A DNA stretch of 64,000 nucleotides from Isoetes taiwanensis (GCA_021234155.1 JAJEKV010000039.1:13093156-13157155), one strand, 5' to 3'; positions 44,221 through 57,136 are shown, counted from the first letter of the stretch. Made by a program: numbers and translations. The notes: generated from the letters alone by a model not told the origin.

Positions 44221-47200
44221 AGCTTACCCATTTTAGATGATTTTTTCGATTAGATTTGGGGGCCGCAGGTAGTTAGATGTCGCATCACAATTACAAACCA
44301 TGGTTATACTTTATCCAGGTATTTGGTCAATCTCTTAAAATGCGTATCGTACTGGCTGTTGTGTGTGGAGGGAACTTCGATCTGCCAGAATGAGGGATAG
44401 GGCGTATACCGATGTAACAATTATTCTCGATCACATCGCTTGAGTGGGTTACGGACCCTTGTTATTATTTCATATAACAGATTTAGCTATAAGTCATCCT
44501 TAGCTAGCATATCACGGAATCCTGGATTCCGCTACTCACGAAATTTATACTCTTTAGAAACCAAGCGCGACGTGAATTGAGTTCCACTATAATACATGGG
44601 GAGTTATCGAGGTACTATTTTAACAAAAGAACAAAATCCTCTAAAGAAAGAATTCCATTTGTATTTAAAATATGGAACTCTGTCAACCCCGAGCATGACT
44701 GGTGTACAAGAAGATACTTCCATACCCTAAATCAGACAACACCAAATTTAATATTGCCTAAAAAATCATTATCAAGTCCTTCAATCAAAATTCCCCCAAC
44801 AATGAAGCAAAAGAGCTGTAAGATATGATTTATATTTTTGTAATTCATTAAGCAAGAAATAACGCATCTAATTTGCCAATTTGTGCTTCAAAAGCCCCTC
44901 ATATGTGATATATCTTAAACAATGCATTCTCTATCCTTGTCTCAAAACACATTATATGGCACCTGCATTCTTGCAAAGCTACAAAATAAAAAAGGATATT
45001 TGAAGATTGAGAGATGCAGTTGCAATGCATCGTCAGTCAGGAGATCAAATCTCATGGGTTGTTAAGATGTAGGTCCAGTGCATTGAACTCTCAAACAAAC
45101 GCGACTCTACTCGGCTACCTTTGTTGCTAGATGTCAGTCTATCCACATCCAAGTGGGTATGCTAGAAGTTGCTCTCGATATGTGGGAAGTAGCAGGACGC
45201 CACAAAGAGAGGGCAGCCACTGGTCTTTATGCAGCACCATAAGTCTGGAGTGTGCTTATCTGTCTTCCACCAGATCTGACACATGCCAAGGTTGTTGGTA
45301 GGAGGCGGTGACCCCTCCATATCCCCTATTTCGGTGCATTCATTGAAGATGGAAGTAGTCTTGGTTTGGCAAGGATTAGGTAGCATATACTTCAGCCACT
45401 TCCCCATGTTTTCATGGCCGAGAAGATAAGGTCCATGCTCGGCGTGCTTGAGTTGAGACTATCTCTCTTACTGCCATGGGAAGCCGAACAATTCGAGGAG
45501 ACCATCTGAGGAGGGGCACAATCAGGTATGTTTGTTAGAAGCCTGAAAAGCTGCGGTCTGCAGTGGAGCGGCTATCGCGGCATGCGCGGTGGTAGTAGTG
45601 AGGCAAGCTGGGCGGGGGTGTGCACTTGTGGCAAGTCGTGATGGAATGCACTTGCGGCAACATTTAGCGGATGAAAGATTTTGCATCTTGTTAGATGAGT
45701 TCCTGAGGCTCTTCTATCTTGGATGCTCTTGATCTTGTCAACTTCGTGCACGCAATCTTCTTCTTTGTGTAGCAATCGGATCTCACGGTCAGCGTCGAGG
45801 CGGTCACATGCGGAGTTGCCTTCCACTGGCGGGATGTCATTTCCGGTCTTGTGCATCTTTGACCGTAATATGTCTACCTAGGGGTCGATTATGATGGGCT
45901 CTATGGCGGCTTGCAATGTGTATGGGAATATAGGCGTCATTTGAGCAAAGATCGTGTTGAGAAGCGTGGGATGAGGTTCTCTCATATCTCCTACGTGGTC
46001 GGCTTTCCAGCGGGGTTGTGGCTCCTACGATACTAAAGCCGCGGGCTCTCCGGATAGTTGGATCGATCTTTGCACTGCCACCGGTAAGTCTTTGCTACTT
46101 GGTGGCGTGGCGTGGGCGTGGCATGCATTGGAACTTGATGTGGTATTGGTGATAGTGACGATGGTGTAGCAATGGGTAGCCTTGACTGATGTCGTGCAAG
46201 CTCTTGGACGTGTGGGATTGTCGTGGCCTCTGCTTCCTGGAGCCGAAAGCTCAGCTACTACCATGTATACACTACTGCAATTGCTTATGAGCTTCTGTGT
46301 GGAGGCCCTTGCCTTGCTGAATGTGGTACGCATTATCTCTTGCAATTTCGCGATCTCGAGCGGTACGTACTTTCGAGGTTCTGCAAGTGGTGTCAACGAG
46401 GGGGTTCTTCGATGCGACCCTACTCTGAAGGGCTCACGGTATGTGGTAGCTCTATTGAAGGGCCTGGATGGTTTCATATCATGGTGTGACCTCCTGCGGC
46501 CTGTGATTGAAGGTAGGGAGGCGTTTGTCGGCGTCTCCTACCAACTTACGTTGCATGTCCATGTATCATATCTTCTATGGTGGTGGGCGTGGAGTCGCTG
46601 ACCCAATTACGGTGAGATTATATTTATCTTGCTGCCTCTCGAAGTCATGGCGGATGCCTATTTCCATCGCTGTGTGCGGGTCTCGACTCACTTAATCTGT
46701 TGTTTCTCAGATTTGCCAATTATTTTTACGAGCACGCGAGGATTGTATCTCTTCTACTCCCGAGGCACACCCAATTTGGGGAGTTGTTGCCATCTACTCT
46801 CGCCTCTAGTTGTTCAAAACATCCATGAAATTTTGGTTTGCCACCAGACACGGCGGCCGATCAATTGCTTACTTAGAGATGACTGCGGGGTGCGTGGGCC
46901 TTTGCAGGTGCCTCGCCTCTGAGGAAGAAGGCTTCTCTTTTGTCTTTGTCATGTAGTGCAGGCCATTTTGGTGAGTAGCCCCTCCACTTGGTCCTCCCGG
47001 GGAAGCTTGGCATGTGAGGGTTGGTAAGATGGTAAGAAGGTGTATAGAAGAGGAGAAGGGGTGGGTCCATAGCTTGATTGAACATCTTCACAGTGCTCGA
47101 ACATGCAATTACTAGATTGGAAGGCTGCGATGATTAGGCGGTGTTGATCAAAAGATTCATAAGCGAGATAATTTATCTTTTAAGCCATAGCCCGGAGTTC

Positions 47201-49939
47201 TTACTCTAGTTGGTGGGAGGTTTGGTTGTGAAGGATTTAGTGTAGATTGAAAGCCAATGGTATGTAGCCTTTTATAGCCCCGCTTCGGAGGGTGGAATAG
47301 GTTGGGTGGTTGAAGAATCTTTCCGCGTATTTTATCTTCTCAATAAAGTTCCTAAGTTATTCCTACTATTCAATGAAAATTTGCCGAATTTTCTTCAATG
47401 TTTTGTATCATGCGGGTTATGTGATCTGGGGGAGGTTGAATGGGCATGTGATGGATTACGTTGCTTAGCTTATAGTGACATGAGTAGGTTGCGAACTTTC
47501 AATTCTCACAGTTTTAGATCCTTCATTTTGAGAATCTTACCTTGATGCAGATCAATGCTTAATGATGGTGATTCCTTGCAAGTAAGTTGCTTGCTACCGC
47601 CTAAATTGACTCTCATTGTACTTAAAAGCTCCATGGCCATTTAGGGCCCTAAGTGAAACAAGGTCAATTAGAATTAAATTAAATTAAATATTGTTGCTTT
47701 ACTCAAGAAATCTACTAATATGGAAGGTAAAGAGTTCTTACTTGCCCATTCTTTCATTACTTATGGCATCTAACGATTGTTTTGGTGCATCTTTGAAGGC
47801 AAAAAGATATCTTCATAGCATAATTTCTATTGTTGCCTAATGTATATCTCAAAACATTGGTTGTTTTGTGTTTTGAGCTTCATTCTATAATCCTACTTCA
47901 ATTCAACCCAATTCTATAATCCAAGTTGCTTTATTTTGTAGAAAACATTATTCTTGGTCAAAACAAACTTCAAGACAATATGGACCCACAACCATTGGAA
48001 GTCGAGTGCCTCCATGTTCATATCGCGACAATGTGGCTTTTCTATACGGCGACAGAAGAGGTCAAATGCAAAGAGGTGGATATAGGGCTGTGGACTTAAC
48101 TCCAAAAGGCCAAGTCAAGAAGACCTTCTAAATGCGGCTCCTGACTTCCTCTCATGTGGCAGAGTGATATCACATGACCACACACCTTCCACCGCCATCT
48201 TTGTATAAAAACTGGCTCAACCAACACGGGAACAAGTATGTGTCTAGTGGATAATCTTAAAGCTTTGGTTTATAGATTCACATAGCATATGAAGGTATCT
48301 GACAAAACCTAATATGAAAGAAGAATTTTTGCCTCAATTAAACATAAAATTGGCACCATATTATGAGCAAAACCAAATGAGAATATTCTTGGTTCAATCT
48401 CCTTGAAAATGTTTAGAACTACACACGAGTTGTAGTTTGTTCCATGCATGAATTCATCAGAAGCTACCTTGGTTCCCCACCTACACTATGATTTTGTATT
48501 TACAAAATCTAGCACCCTTGACATCGAATGTCACATAATAGCACTTCAAGCTTAATTTTCTTACCACATCCTTTTGCACTTACACTGTAATATTCCAATA
48601 CAAAATCTATATCTAATGATCTAAAGCGGGCCATCCAAATGATCTAAAGCCTTACCGTAAAGTTTTTAAAGCATGGTATCAAAAGAGATAATTCGAATCC
48701 AAATCTAACCCATAAATAAAAAAAAGGTTACAAACGAACTTAGAGCATTTCGAAAGTAGAGTATTTGATGAAAACATCGGCACAAAATGTAAAGCACCGA
48801 AGTGCAAAACCATAATAAAGCATTGAATGGAATGTAATGCATTCTCTACAATCCATGTGATGAGAAGACATTTGCTTATTATATAACATCAAGATAGATG
48901 TCCTTTACATTTAAAGAAACCCCTTGAAGGGGTTTGAGGAAATATCCAATTGTTTTCCAATGATCGTTTCTTCTTAGAAAGTCTCTTTAGTAATTAATGC
49001 TCTTAGTTGCAATATAGATTTGATACTACGGAAGGCACAAAAGTTTATCATCAGTATATCATAAATGTGTGGCAAATATTCTGAAAGACACCAACTACTT
49101 TAAATAAAAAGAAGACATAAAACAACTTTCCGAGAAGGTTCTCCCTTGTTATCATGTCTTTGGAGCCCATGCTTATCCCTTTTACTTCAACGATCCTCTA
49201 TCTCTATGAATCCGCTTCATATGCCCTAGCTAATGATTTTTTACAGCTTCTGTTTTCCTGGACATTTCTTGCATGGGTTACCTGGCAATCATGGCATGTA
49301 AATGCTGAGCTGTTTTATTTTATGAAGGAATAAATGAACAGCATGTTAAACAACAATTCCAATGATAAAAGCTAGAGAAATTATTGCTAGCTTTTTGTGT
49401 AAGTGCTACTCTGCATAATTATATCCACATTCCTTCTTGGCTTGCATCTCCACTTCCCATGGGTTGATGAACATATAGAAATATCTTCTAGTTGAGAGCA
49501 TGCTCTTCTAACACTGATAGTTTTTTTTATTGTAAAACAAAGATTTCACCAACATTACCAAAGCAATTGTGCAAATAACACATTTGTAAGCTAACAAAAC
49601 ATCCTTAAATGTTACCTTTTATGCAACATTGCATAGGCTGCAGTTATTCTTACTCATGCATAGTGTAATTAGGATATGTGTGGTGCAAATTTTCCACAAG
49701 CCATGATCTGTTTTGTTGTGATACAGCTCTGTAAACTTGTGATTAAGATTACCTTAAGGTCATTCTTTAATATTTATGTCTTCAAAAAGCAGTGCTAAAA
49801 GTAATTTGTAGCACACCCATCTGATTTCTGTTTTGTAGCATATGCCTCATGACAAGGTATTTATGTTCTTGTATGCTTAAATCAAACTTGGGTAAATTAA
49901 GTAGTTTCTTTATTAAACATCTTAGTTACACTTCCTATT
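44221..49939. other. Anonymous intergenic DNA; GC-richer middle
   Basis: No gene recognised. The part from about 45150 to 47100 is richer in GC and has longer frames on both strands (for example minus 46025-46477, 150 codons, and + 46182-46601). They overlap one another and show no domain I can name, so at most a decayed transposon protein is present. The rest, 47300-49940, is AT-rich with no repeats of note. Confidence 0.4.
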
Positions 49940-50525
49940 TTCACTTCCACTGCTTCCATTGCTTTCCCGCGATAGCCTTTCAGACTACACCTTCCTCGGC
50001 CACCTAAACTGCAAGGTCTGTAGAGATTGTGAATATATTTCATTTCCCATTTTTTCAAATTTGGTTTTCGTGAGGTCCATTCCTGAACTCGGCTTGAGCT
50101 TAAAAATCTCTAATTTGAGCTTAAATCTAGTTATATCTCCTTTCCGCCATTGCATGTGGTGCCATAATTCCTTTACTATATGCCCGTGATACTACAAAAC
50201 CAGAAATAAAGGACTAACCTGAAGTTCACCATGGAAGGTCTTCAACAAATACCCAATCTCCCAAGTAGCAGTACCTCTCTTTTGGTCTCCGCGAGCATGG
50301 TCTTAAGTTCATCAACCAGATTGTCTCAAACCTACAAATTTGATTACTTTGGCTTCAATATAAGCACAAAGTAAAATAAGAAAAAGAAAAACACAACAAC
50401 AACAAAAATCTTACAGTACACAAGGCCTCACTGAGGAAACATAATTAGATTCCCTTCATCGTGAAGTGCTGATTCAAGCTTCTCAGGCTTGCTTATTGCT
50501 TCTTTCTTTACTGTGGCATGCATCT
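49940..50525 (-). CDS. Weak exon-like segments of an unidentified gene
   Basis: On the minus strand, three short stretches look coding. Near 50430-50520 the frame gives MHATVKKEAISKPEKLESAL up to a stop, preceded by an AACTCAG acceptor-like word. Near 50220-50320 a frame gives DELKTMLAETKREVLLLGRL. Near 49960-50130 a frame gives GMDLTKTKFEKMGNEIYSQS. They do not join in one frame by obvious GT-AG introns, and I recognise no family. This could be a decayed gene downstream of the PPR gene. Confidence 0.2.
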
Positions 50526-51043
50526 GAGTTCATATGCTTATATTAAGTTTTCGGCTGTGATATATGTATCATGCTTCCTTATCCTTACCGCGTAAAATCA
50601 ACTATATATCAGGCAGTCAATTCCATCTTACACATCTACTATGCCAGTTCACAAAATTTCAAATGTCCTTTGACAAGAAGATGTCATCGCACTCGTGTCC
50701 TGGAAGGCCCTTTTTTCCACTAAAAAGAGGAAGGTTTTTTCATCATGCATATCATGCCTGTGCATTTTACCATATTGTTCAACACGCATTAAATCATATC
50801 ACCACATATCCTTACGCAAGAACATAAACCATTTTTCAAAATGATGCAATCTAGCGTTTTCTCAAGAGAATTATTTCACGCCTAATCCTGAAATAAGTTT
50901 CGTTGCATTGTGACAGTGCTCATTGCACATTCTCAGATTTTTCGTTATACGGAAAAGCTATCCTTGTGGCATGTGGAGCATACCAAAAGCTATTGCTAAT
51001 CTTCTTCTGGTATTTCTGCCCACATAATGCCAGTTTTTCTCCT
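50526..51043. other. Downstream flank of the PPR gene
   Basis: No frame of interest. AT-rich sequence that should contain the 3' untranslated region of the PPR gene on the minus strand. No other feature seen. Confidence 0.4.
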
Positions 51044-52252
51044 TTAAGTCCGCATTGATTTGACAAAAAAATCCAAATTTGGCACATAACCTTGCACTTT
51101 CAGGTTGGCGCAAAGAGTTTTTAAAGTTGCCAATGTATCTATACTTTGGTTTTCGCCCACCACAAACTCATGTACATCATTCTCTATCTCTATTAGAGCC
51201 CTGGCAACCTTTTTCCTAGCACCTGCACGTTTCCTTAGTTCTTCAATTCTGCTTGCATGCTCCCACTTACTCGCACTTGCATAGATATTTGCCATTGTGA
51301 CATATGATGCAGCATTTTCTGGATTTGTGTCTACTAGCTGCTTGAAACATTTTATTGCTAGTTCTGTGTCCCCATAAGTCTTACATGCACTGAGCAATGC
51401 TGTCCATGTCTCCTTAGGTTGAGGACATGGTGCTGTATTGACCAATTTTTCTGCCTCATATAGATGTCCTGATCGTGCAAGAAGATCAACCATACAGGTA
51501 TAATGATCCAAAGTCGGTGCAATGGCATACTTATCTTTCATTGTCTTAAAATATTCCCAGCCCTTCAACACAAGGCTGGCCCGGCTGCATGCAGTAAGAA
51601 GGCAGGTAAATGTAACAGAATCCGGACCTATGCCTTGTTCTTGCATACCATCAAAGCAACGCAAAGCCAGGTTCCCCTCATGATTTATGCCATAACCTTT
51701 TATCATTGAATTCCATGATATGACATCTCGAAATTGCAAATCGTTAAAGGCTTTCCACGACTCTGTAAGAAAGCCACATCTAGCATACATGTCAACCAAA
51801 GTATTGCCAACAGATATATCTTTCTCCATTCCTCTTTGTCTAGAGGCAATGTGGATGCTTCTTCCCTTCTTTATGGCTCCAATGCTCCCACAAGCCTTTA
51901 AGGTGCTAACAATGATGGCAGTAACAGGAAATACTCCCCCCTCAAGCATTCGATCAAAACATTTCACTGCTTCAAGACCTGGTCCATTTTCAGCATATCC
52001 TGCAATTATTGTACTCCAGGAAACAACATCTCGAACAGGCATCTTCTCAAAGACCTCCCGTGCCTCTGCAAGTGCGCCACACTTTGCATACATATCAACT
52101 AAAGCATTTCCAATAAGGAGATCTCTGTCTAGGCTTTTTTGTGCAATCTGAGAATGTACTGCACGGCCATTCTCTAATCCTCCTAGGGTGCAGCAAGCTT
52201 TCAAGCAACAAACATAAGCCGCAGCATCTGGAGGCACATCATCAAGTTCCAT
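51044..52252 (-). CDS. Organellar PPR protein, PLS class with E/E+ tail (C-terminal 402 residues)
   Basis: PPR proteins bind organellar RNA one repeat per base and act in editing, splicing or stability. This uninterrupted frame shows the plant PLS pattern: repeated GNALVDMYAKCG, GNTLVDMYARCG, VVSWSTIIAGYAENG and VISWNSMIKGYG blocks, then HYTCMVDLLARSGHLYEAEK. It continues with the E region (WTALLSACKTYGDTELAIKC, NPENAASYVTMANIYASASK) and the E+-like ALIEIENDVHEFVVGENQ. It ends after GYVPNLDFFVKSMRT with no DYW deaminase domain, so it would need a partner deaminase if it edits RNA. The apparent first Met is internal to a repeat array: upstream sequence on the same strand encodes more PPR repeats and the true start (see 52253-53206 and 53207-53865). 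Confidence 0.93.
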   Translation of the reverse strand: MELDDVPPDAAAYVCCLKACCTLGGLENGRAVHSQIAQKSLDRDLLIGNALVDMYAKCGALAEAREVFEKMPVRDVVSWSTIIAGYAENGPGLEAVKCFDRMLEGGVFPVTAIIVSTLKACGSIGAIKKGRSIHIASRQRGMEKDISVGNTLVDMYARCGFLTESWKAFNDLQFRDVISWNSMIKGYGINHEGNLALRCFDGMQEQGIGPDSVTFTCLLTACSRASLVLKGWEYFKTMKDKYAIAPTLDHYTCMVDLLARSGHLYEAEKLVNTAPCPQPKETWTALLSACKTYGDTELAIKCFKQLVDTNPENAASYVTMANIYASASKWEHASRIEELRKRAGARKKVARALIEIENDVHEFVVGENQSIDTLATLKTLCANLKVQGYVPNLDFFVKSMRT

Positions 52253-53206
52253 CCACCAAAGCCAGAGTCAGCAAGTTCATTTTCTACGTATCCTGAAATG
52301 GCAGAGTAGTCCAAGACACAAAGCATCACCATCGTAAGCAACCTTATCAGCACATTTTGTGCCTCACCATGAGCCACATTTAGCATACATGTCAATGAGA
52401 GCACTGCCCACAAATGTATCTCTTTCATGACCTGCTTGTGCGATATAAAAGTGCGTTTCTCGTGCCTTCTGTATGTCCCCAATGCTGCTGCAAGCTCTCA
52501 CAATGCACAAGAACATGATAGCATTCTGGCATCTTGGCCTCCTAGCTGCATCTGTGCAAAGCATTCCAGTGCCTCCTGACCAAATCCTCCATCAACATAT
52601 CCCTAAAATTAGCCAGACTCCAAACTGCAAACATCCCCGACCAGTAAAAACTGTCAAGACACCCTGTGCTTCTCTAAGTGAACTTCACATTTGGCATACA
52701 TATCTACTACTAAACTGCTAGCAAATAAAATGATCTCTTCCAGTCCCTTTGTTTTGCAATTTTGTTATTACGTATTTTTCGACCTTCAACTTATGTCTTA
52801 TTCTGGTAATAAACCTTTCAAAACAGTAATAAATGACAGCATTGGGAATCACACATTCTTTTGCATCTGCCTAAGACATTCAATTGCTTCTCACAACAAA
52901 ATTCATGGTCCGTGATTTCCTGCTACACTGCATCCATGATACAACATTTCGAGCTGCAAGATTGGCTAAGGCTTTTCGTGCCTCTGGAAGAGAACCACAT
53001 TTGGCATACATATCAACCAGAGCACTGCCCACAAAAAGGTCTTGCTCAAGTTCCTTTGCTTTAATATCAAGATGAATTTGCCAACCTTTTTGCATGCTTT
53101 TTAGTCTAGAACATGCTCTCAGTACGCAGCAAGAGCGAGCAACTTGTAGGATGCATACCATGCTTCTCCATTTCATGATATGCTTCAGAGCATGCTGTGG
53201 CTGTCC
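52253..53206 (-). pseudogene. Middle of the PPR gene, scrambled by indels
   Basis: PPR repeats are still readable but jump between frames. Examples are RACSRLKSMQKGWQIHLDIK, DLFVGSALVDMYAKCGSLPE and ARNVVSW (about 52935-53110), a RACSSIGDIQKARETHFYIA piece (about 52420-52510) and SGYVENELAD near 52270. At least five frame changes are needed over 950 bp. No consistent set of GT-AG introns explains them. Either the gene is a recent pseudogene or this part is poorly sequenced. The flanking segments are free of such lesions. Confidence 0.8.
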
Positions 53207-53865
53207 TCAGCATTCAACATAACCTAGTATAAGAGAAGTCCACGAACGTTCATTTGGATTATTCAAAAAATTGAAAGCCTTCTGTGCATGCAGCATGCCT
53301 CCGCAGTCAACAAACATTGCCACAATGTGATTCCCAACATTACCATGAGCTTGAGGCGCACTGGTGCAAACATTTGCATATATAAACTTGGCATAGGCTA
53401 GATGTTTTTGTTTCCCGCATTTTTGAATCGTGCTAATACAGCTATCAACAGAAAGTGGACCACTTACATAGTCCAGAAGACTGAAGTTTTCCTTTAAGCT
53501 TGGCTTGCCTATTTTTGATCTTCTAGGCGCATCCAATTCAGTTTCCCGCTTGGTGCCCTTCATGATACAGTTGGAAGCTAGATTCAATTCCAAACCAAGA
53601 GCTTCAAAGCCTGAGTAAACCTTGCTCACATCAATCACACCTTCTGTGCAATTGGGATTACACAATCCCCATACTGATCCATCAGAGGCATTTTTACAAA
53701 TTAAATTCAGCGCTGAAGTTACCTGCTAGAACAACTCATCAGACCAACTAAATACACTGAACTCTCAACAACTTGAATGGGGCATACCTTATCTCCACGC
53801 ATTGTTGCAGCTGAGAAAAGGTGGCGCTTTGTGCCACTCAGTAGGAGCCGATTGCGAAGTCCCAT
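53207..53865 (-). CDS. N-terminal part of the PPR gene, two exons
   Basis: Exon 1 runs from ATG at 53865 to 53788 and exon 2 starts at 53722. The 65-bp intron (53723-53787) has donor AAG|GTATGC and acceptor TCTAGCAG|GTAAC, and the frame continues across it. The protein starts MGLRNRLLLSGTKRHLFSAA, rich in Arg, Ser and Leu and free of early acidic residues, as expected of a mitochondrial or plastid transit peptide. After a linker, repeats begin near CISTIQKCGKQKHLAYAKFI and reach NERSWTSLILGYVEC, where the first frameshift occurs. An in-frame stop lies upstream near 54015, so the start cannot be far upstream unless another exon exists. Confidence 0.75.
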
Positions 53866-54239
53866 CAGCAGGGGATGTTTGTCATACAAAATGGGATGAT
53901 GGGCAAATGCGTTTTTGCCAAGCCATATAGAAGGCGGTCTTGTTCCAGCAAGATCAGCTGAAACAAGGCAACTGTTGCAAAAGCAAATACATTGCTCGGT
54001 TATTTCTGTTATTCATATTCAATTCAATTCATAGAGTTGCCTGATTCAAAACGGAAATTTGAGGCATCGTTTCAAAGGAAAGACCCACGCACTATCATTC
54101 ACCGGAGAGACCCATCACATTGCTGTCGGCATTCCTATAAGATAATAATGGCAGAGAAAAATAAAAGCCCCTACTTCTGCAGAAACTTCATTCCACCGTC
54201 CAGTCAGGTTTCTCCTCAAGAAGCGAAATATTCTGCAAT
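53866..54239. other. Upstream flank of the PPR gene
   Basis: Short intergenic stretch between the PPR start (minus) and the LINE fragment (+). It would hold the PPR promoter. Repeated ATTCAATTC words near 54018-54030 are the only visible pattern. The + frame at 53992-54246 has no domain. Confidence 0.4.
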
Positions 54240-57017
54240 AATATAGCAGCTGCTTTTGAGGGTATGTATTGGGCTATTAAAAACACAGGGAAAAAAGTAG
54301 CTTACATCAAGTTGGATTTTACTAAGGCATACGATAGTATCAGGTATTTCTTTATATAAAATGTCGCTAAAATTGGGTTGCGGGAAAATTTTACCGGATT
54401 TGTTAAGAGTATTTGCCCTGACCCGCACGCCTCCGTTTTCTCTCAACTGAGTCCTCTCTCCTATATTCGGCCATCGTTATACATTGCATTGTGGATGCCC
54501 ACTCAGCCCCATTTTATTTAACATAGCGTGCCAGGTTTCTTTTTCTCACGCCTATTTGGCTGCATGCCTCAAGGGATGGTCTAGTAGAAGGTCTTCAAAT
54601 GGGGATGGATCTCACAGATATTTAATCAATAATGCTAGATGACTCTTTTGTTTCTAGTAGCAGAGGAGAGCACCCAAAGAATGCGCTACCGCTTGTTTGG
54701 GACACTTTCTCCCTTGGCCTCGTGGATGTCTCATCAACCGGAAGAAATGTTCTACAAGAATGGGCCGGGAAGGACCATAATCCCGTAAGTTTAGAGCTTC
54801 CCGCGGAAAATTCCCCGCGAAAAGTCATGAGACTTAACCTTCTTGAATCCCAGCGGGGAATTAAAGTACCCTCAACAAAAAAGTATGTAGGGATGAGATA
54901 CATTAGGATTACGTAAGCATCCAATTGGTGGAAAGTCGCGAAAACTATCAATGGGCCGGGCAGATAGTAGTGAAGGGCATAATAAAATGTGGCAAAGACG
55001 CATTACATCTATGTCTCTTAATCTCTCCTCATAGCCCCACCGTAGAAAGTAAAAAGGAAGGAAGGAAGGAAGGAACTGGAAGGAGCACTCAGTGAAAATA
55101 GCATAGTGGAAATGTAAAAGAGATAAGGAAGAAGGGGGAATAGCATGATCACTTAGCCCCTACAGCAAAAATACTAGTAGCCAAATTCATGTGGAATATT
55201 TTAGAGGAGAAAACGGTCACCAGTTCTCCAAACTCATAAAGTGTGCCATACGCTTCTCCCCCGCATTACTAATAGTGCCAAAGTATCCGCGACAAGTATC
55301 TCTTCCATGGTCTCTATTTTATGGATTGAAAACCAAGCTCGAGGCCTCACCGTTTAAGAGGTAGTCTCTATTTCCACGGACGGGTGAAAAAGCTCTTCAC
55401 ATTGAATATCGCATCAGGTAAATGAAGTACTACTCACCATGATGGTGATTCCAAATAACTACCGCAATAAGAATGGTCCTTCCGCCCTTTTAAATTTACA
55501 TCGAAAGTGGTGAGAAGATGGATCACCGTGGCATTGGTTCGCGGCGCAATGGTATGAAGGTGGTCGGGCTAATGCACGGATGGTATTCAAGCGTAAATTC
55601 TACCCGCACACAACGCAGGCATAAAACAATGTGTGGGAATGCATTGCGCAAGTCTTCCAAACCACATAAATAGTATCCCAGTAAGTGAAACCTTGGTTCG
55701 GACATCAATTCAAGTAGTGTGGTCATTTAGAAATCAACATATAAGCATTTGAAGACAAAAGGTACTTTATCACTACCACCAATGGAATGTGCAAGTCAAT
55801 GACTACGCTTGAAGGAAATTTGAGGGTGTGTTGGATAAAACTTCTCCTCCCCGAAAGTGAATTCTTTTTTATGGCAAGTAATTCATAGGTTCCAAGGGTA
55901 TCCGAATTCAAAGTTTCCACGTGAGCCCCTCTATGTCCATTGTGCAAGATGGATGAAGAGTCTATGGAAATATCATGGTAGAGCGCACCGACCGCAAGTT
56001 GTGCAGGGTCGTGGTGTGCGTCTCTCAACAATACACCGTAACTTCAATCCATCTCCTTCTAGATATCCAGAGGCTGGCCCAAAACAAAGCTTTTCATTAT
56101 TGTCGATCATGGGCATTATGTAATATATGGAAAAAGGCGTAATTCTTTCACTCTGTGCAAAGAGGCATATACTTCATGTACCACAATAAATAATCGCACA
56201 TGCTCATAGAGAAGCTTAGAAAGTTCAAGTGTGTGGCCTAAGGTGATGTTTCCCTTGTTTGGGAGACTTTCATCAAGCTACCACCTTACAGCTAGCGATA
56301 AGATAAGATAAGATAAGATAAGATAAGTATGAATTTTTACGTTCATCGAAACCCAATCTGCTTTTATATACATGCAAGTAAGTAACAAAATTTTATCTAA
56401 AACCCTCGGGGACTAGGCCCCATCACCAAAACACAATAACCAAATATTAAAAGGCTACTATGATAAGATAAGATAACGCCAATGTGCTAGTGGTAAATTT
56501 ATAAGGCTCAAAATTATCTAGACATAGCCACCCAAGGATCGTACACTCATTGATCTTAATAATTGTCATACCCCCTCGCACACTCCATTTCCATTTCTTT
56601 TGGTAAAAGTGGGCCGCCTCTCACCTGGGTGTGAGCTCCTCCCTACTAAGCATAATAATTGGAAGAGGGGAGAGGTCCTCCCTGCATCGGTAGAAACTGC
56701 AGTCCCTCTTAGATGGTTTCCATGCCAAGAACATGTGTTTTACTAAGAGTGTCTTTGAAACCGAACCAAAAGATGGCGAGGACGCATCGTCTCGGCTGGC
56801 CCTCTACCTTCACCAAAATTCTCTTCACATGCATGAGTATTTACCGCTGAAAAAATGCATTCTAAAATTCATTCATCTACATTCATTCTAAAAGGGCTTT
56901 GTAGCTATCCCTCTTCAAACTTGTTCAAAGAGAGATTTCTGCTCCATTCAAGTATAAGGCCGTGTAATAGTTTACCTATAAATGGAAAATTCTTTTATCC
57001 CTTCAAAAAAAAAAAAA
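54240..57017 (+). mobile_element. 5'-truncated L1-like LINE with reverse transcriptase
   Basis: Reverse transcriptase landmarks follow one another on the + strand. YIKLDFTKAYDSI is at 54303-54341 (first catalytic Asp) and GCPLSPILFNIA at 54490-54525. MLDDSFVSSS at 54632-54661 stands where (Y/F)ADD belongs: the DD is kept but Leu replaces Ala. KKYVGMRYIR near 54880 matches the conserved Y-L-G-x block. These lie in different frames with stops between them, so the copy is dead. Endonuclease is absent, meaning 5' truncation. The element ends in TCCCTTC plus a 13-base poly(A) at 57005-57017, like the copy at 3.5 kb. (GATAA)n at 56297-56327 and GGAAGGAA near 55053 lie inside it. The 5' junction is approximate. 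Confidence 0.8.
57005..57017 (+). other. Poly(A) tail of the second LINE
   Basis: Thirteen A after TTTATCCCTTC. Same 3' end word as the LINE at 3496-3509, which supports membership in one family. Confidence 0.65.
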
Positions 57018-57136
57018 CAAAACTAAAAATTTGAAAAAAATAGCAAAACAATTAATGGCCGCCTGATGATATGGGTCCATTAGCTACTTTTGTGCTGCCC
57101 TATGGGCATACCTTGTAACGAGTGCCTTTGACATAT

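Noticed and set aside
46025-46601. Long overlapping frames on both strands (150 and 139 codons)
   Set aside because: Neither shows a domain and they contradict each other; kept only as a possible decayed transposon region.
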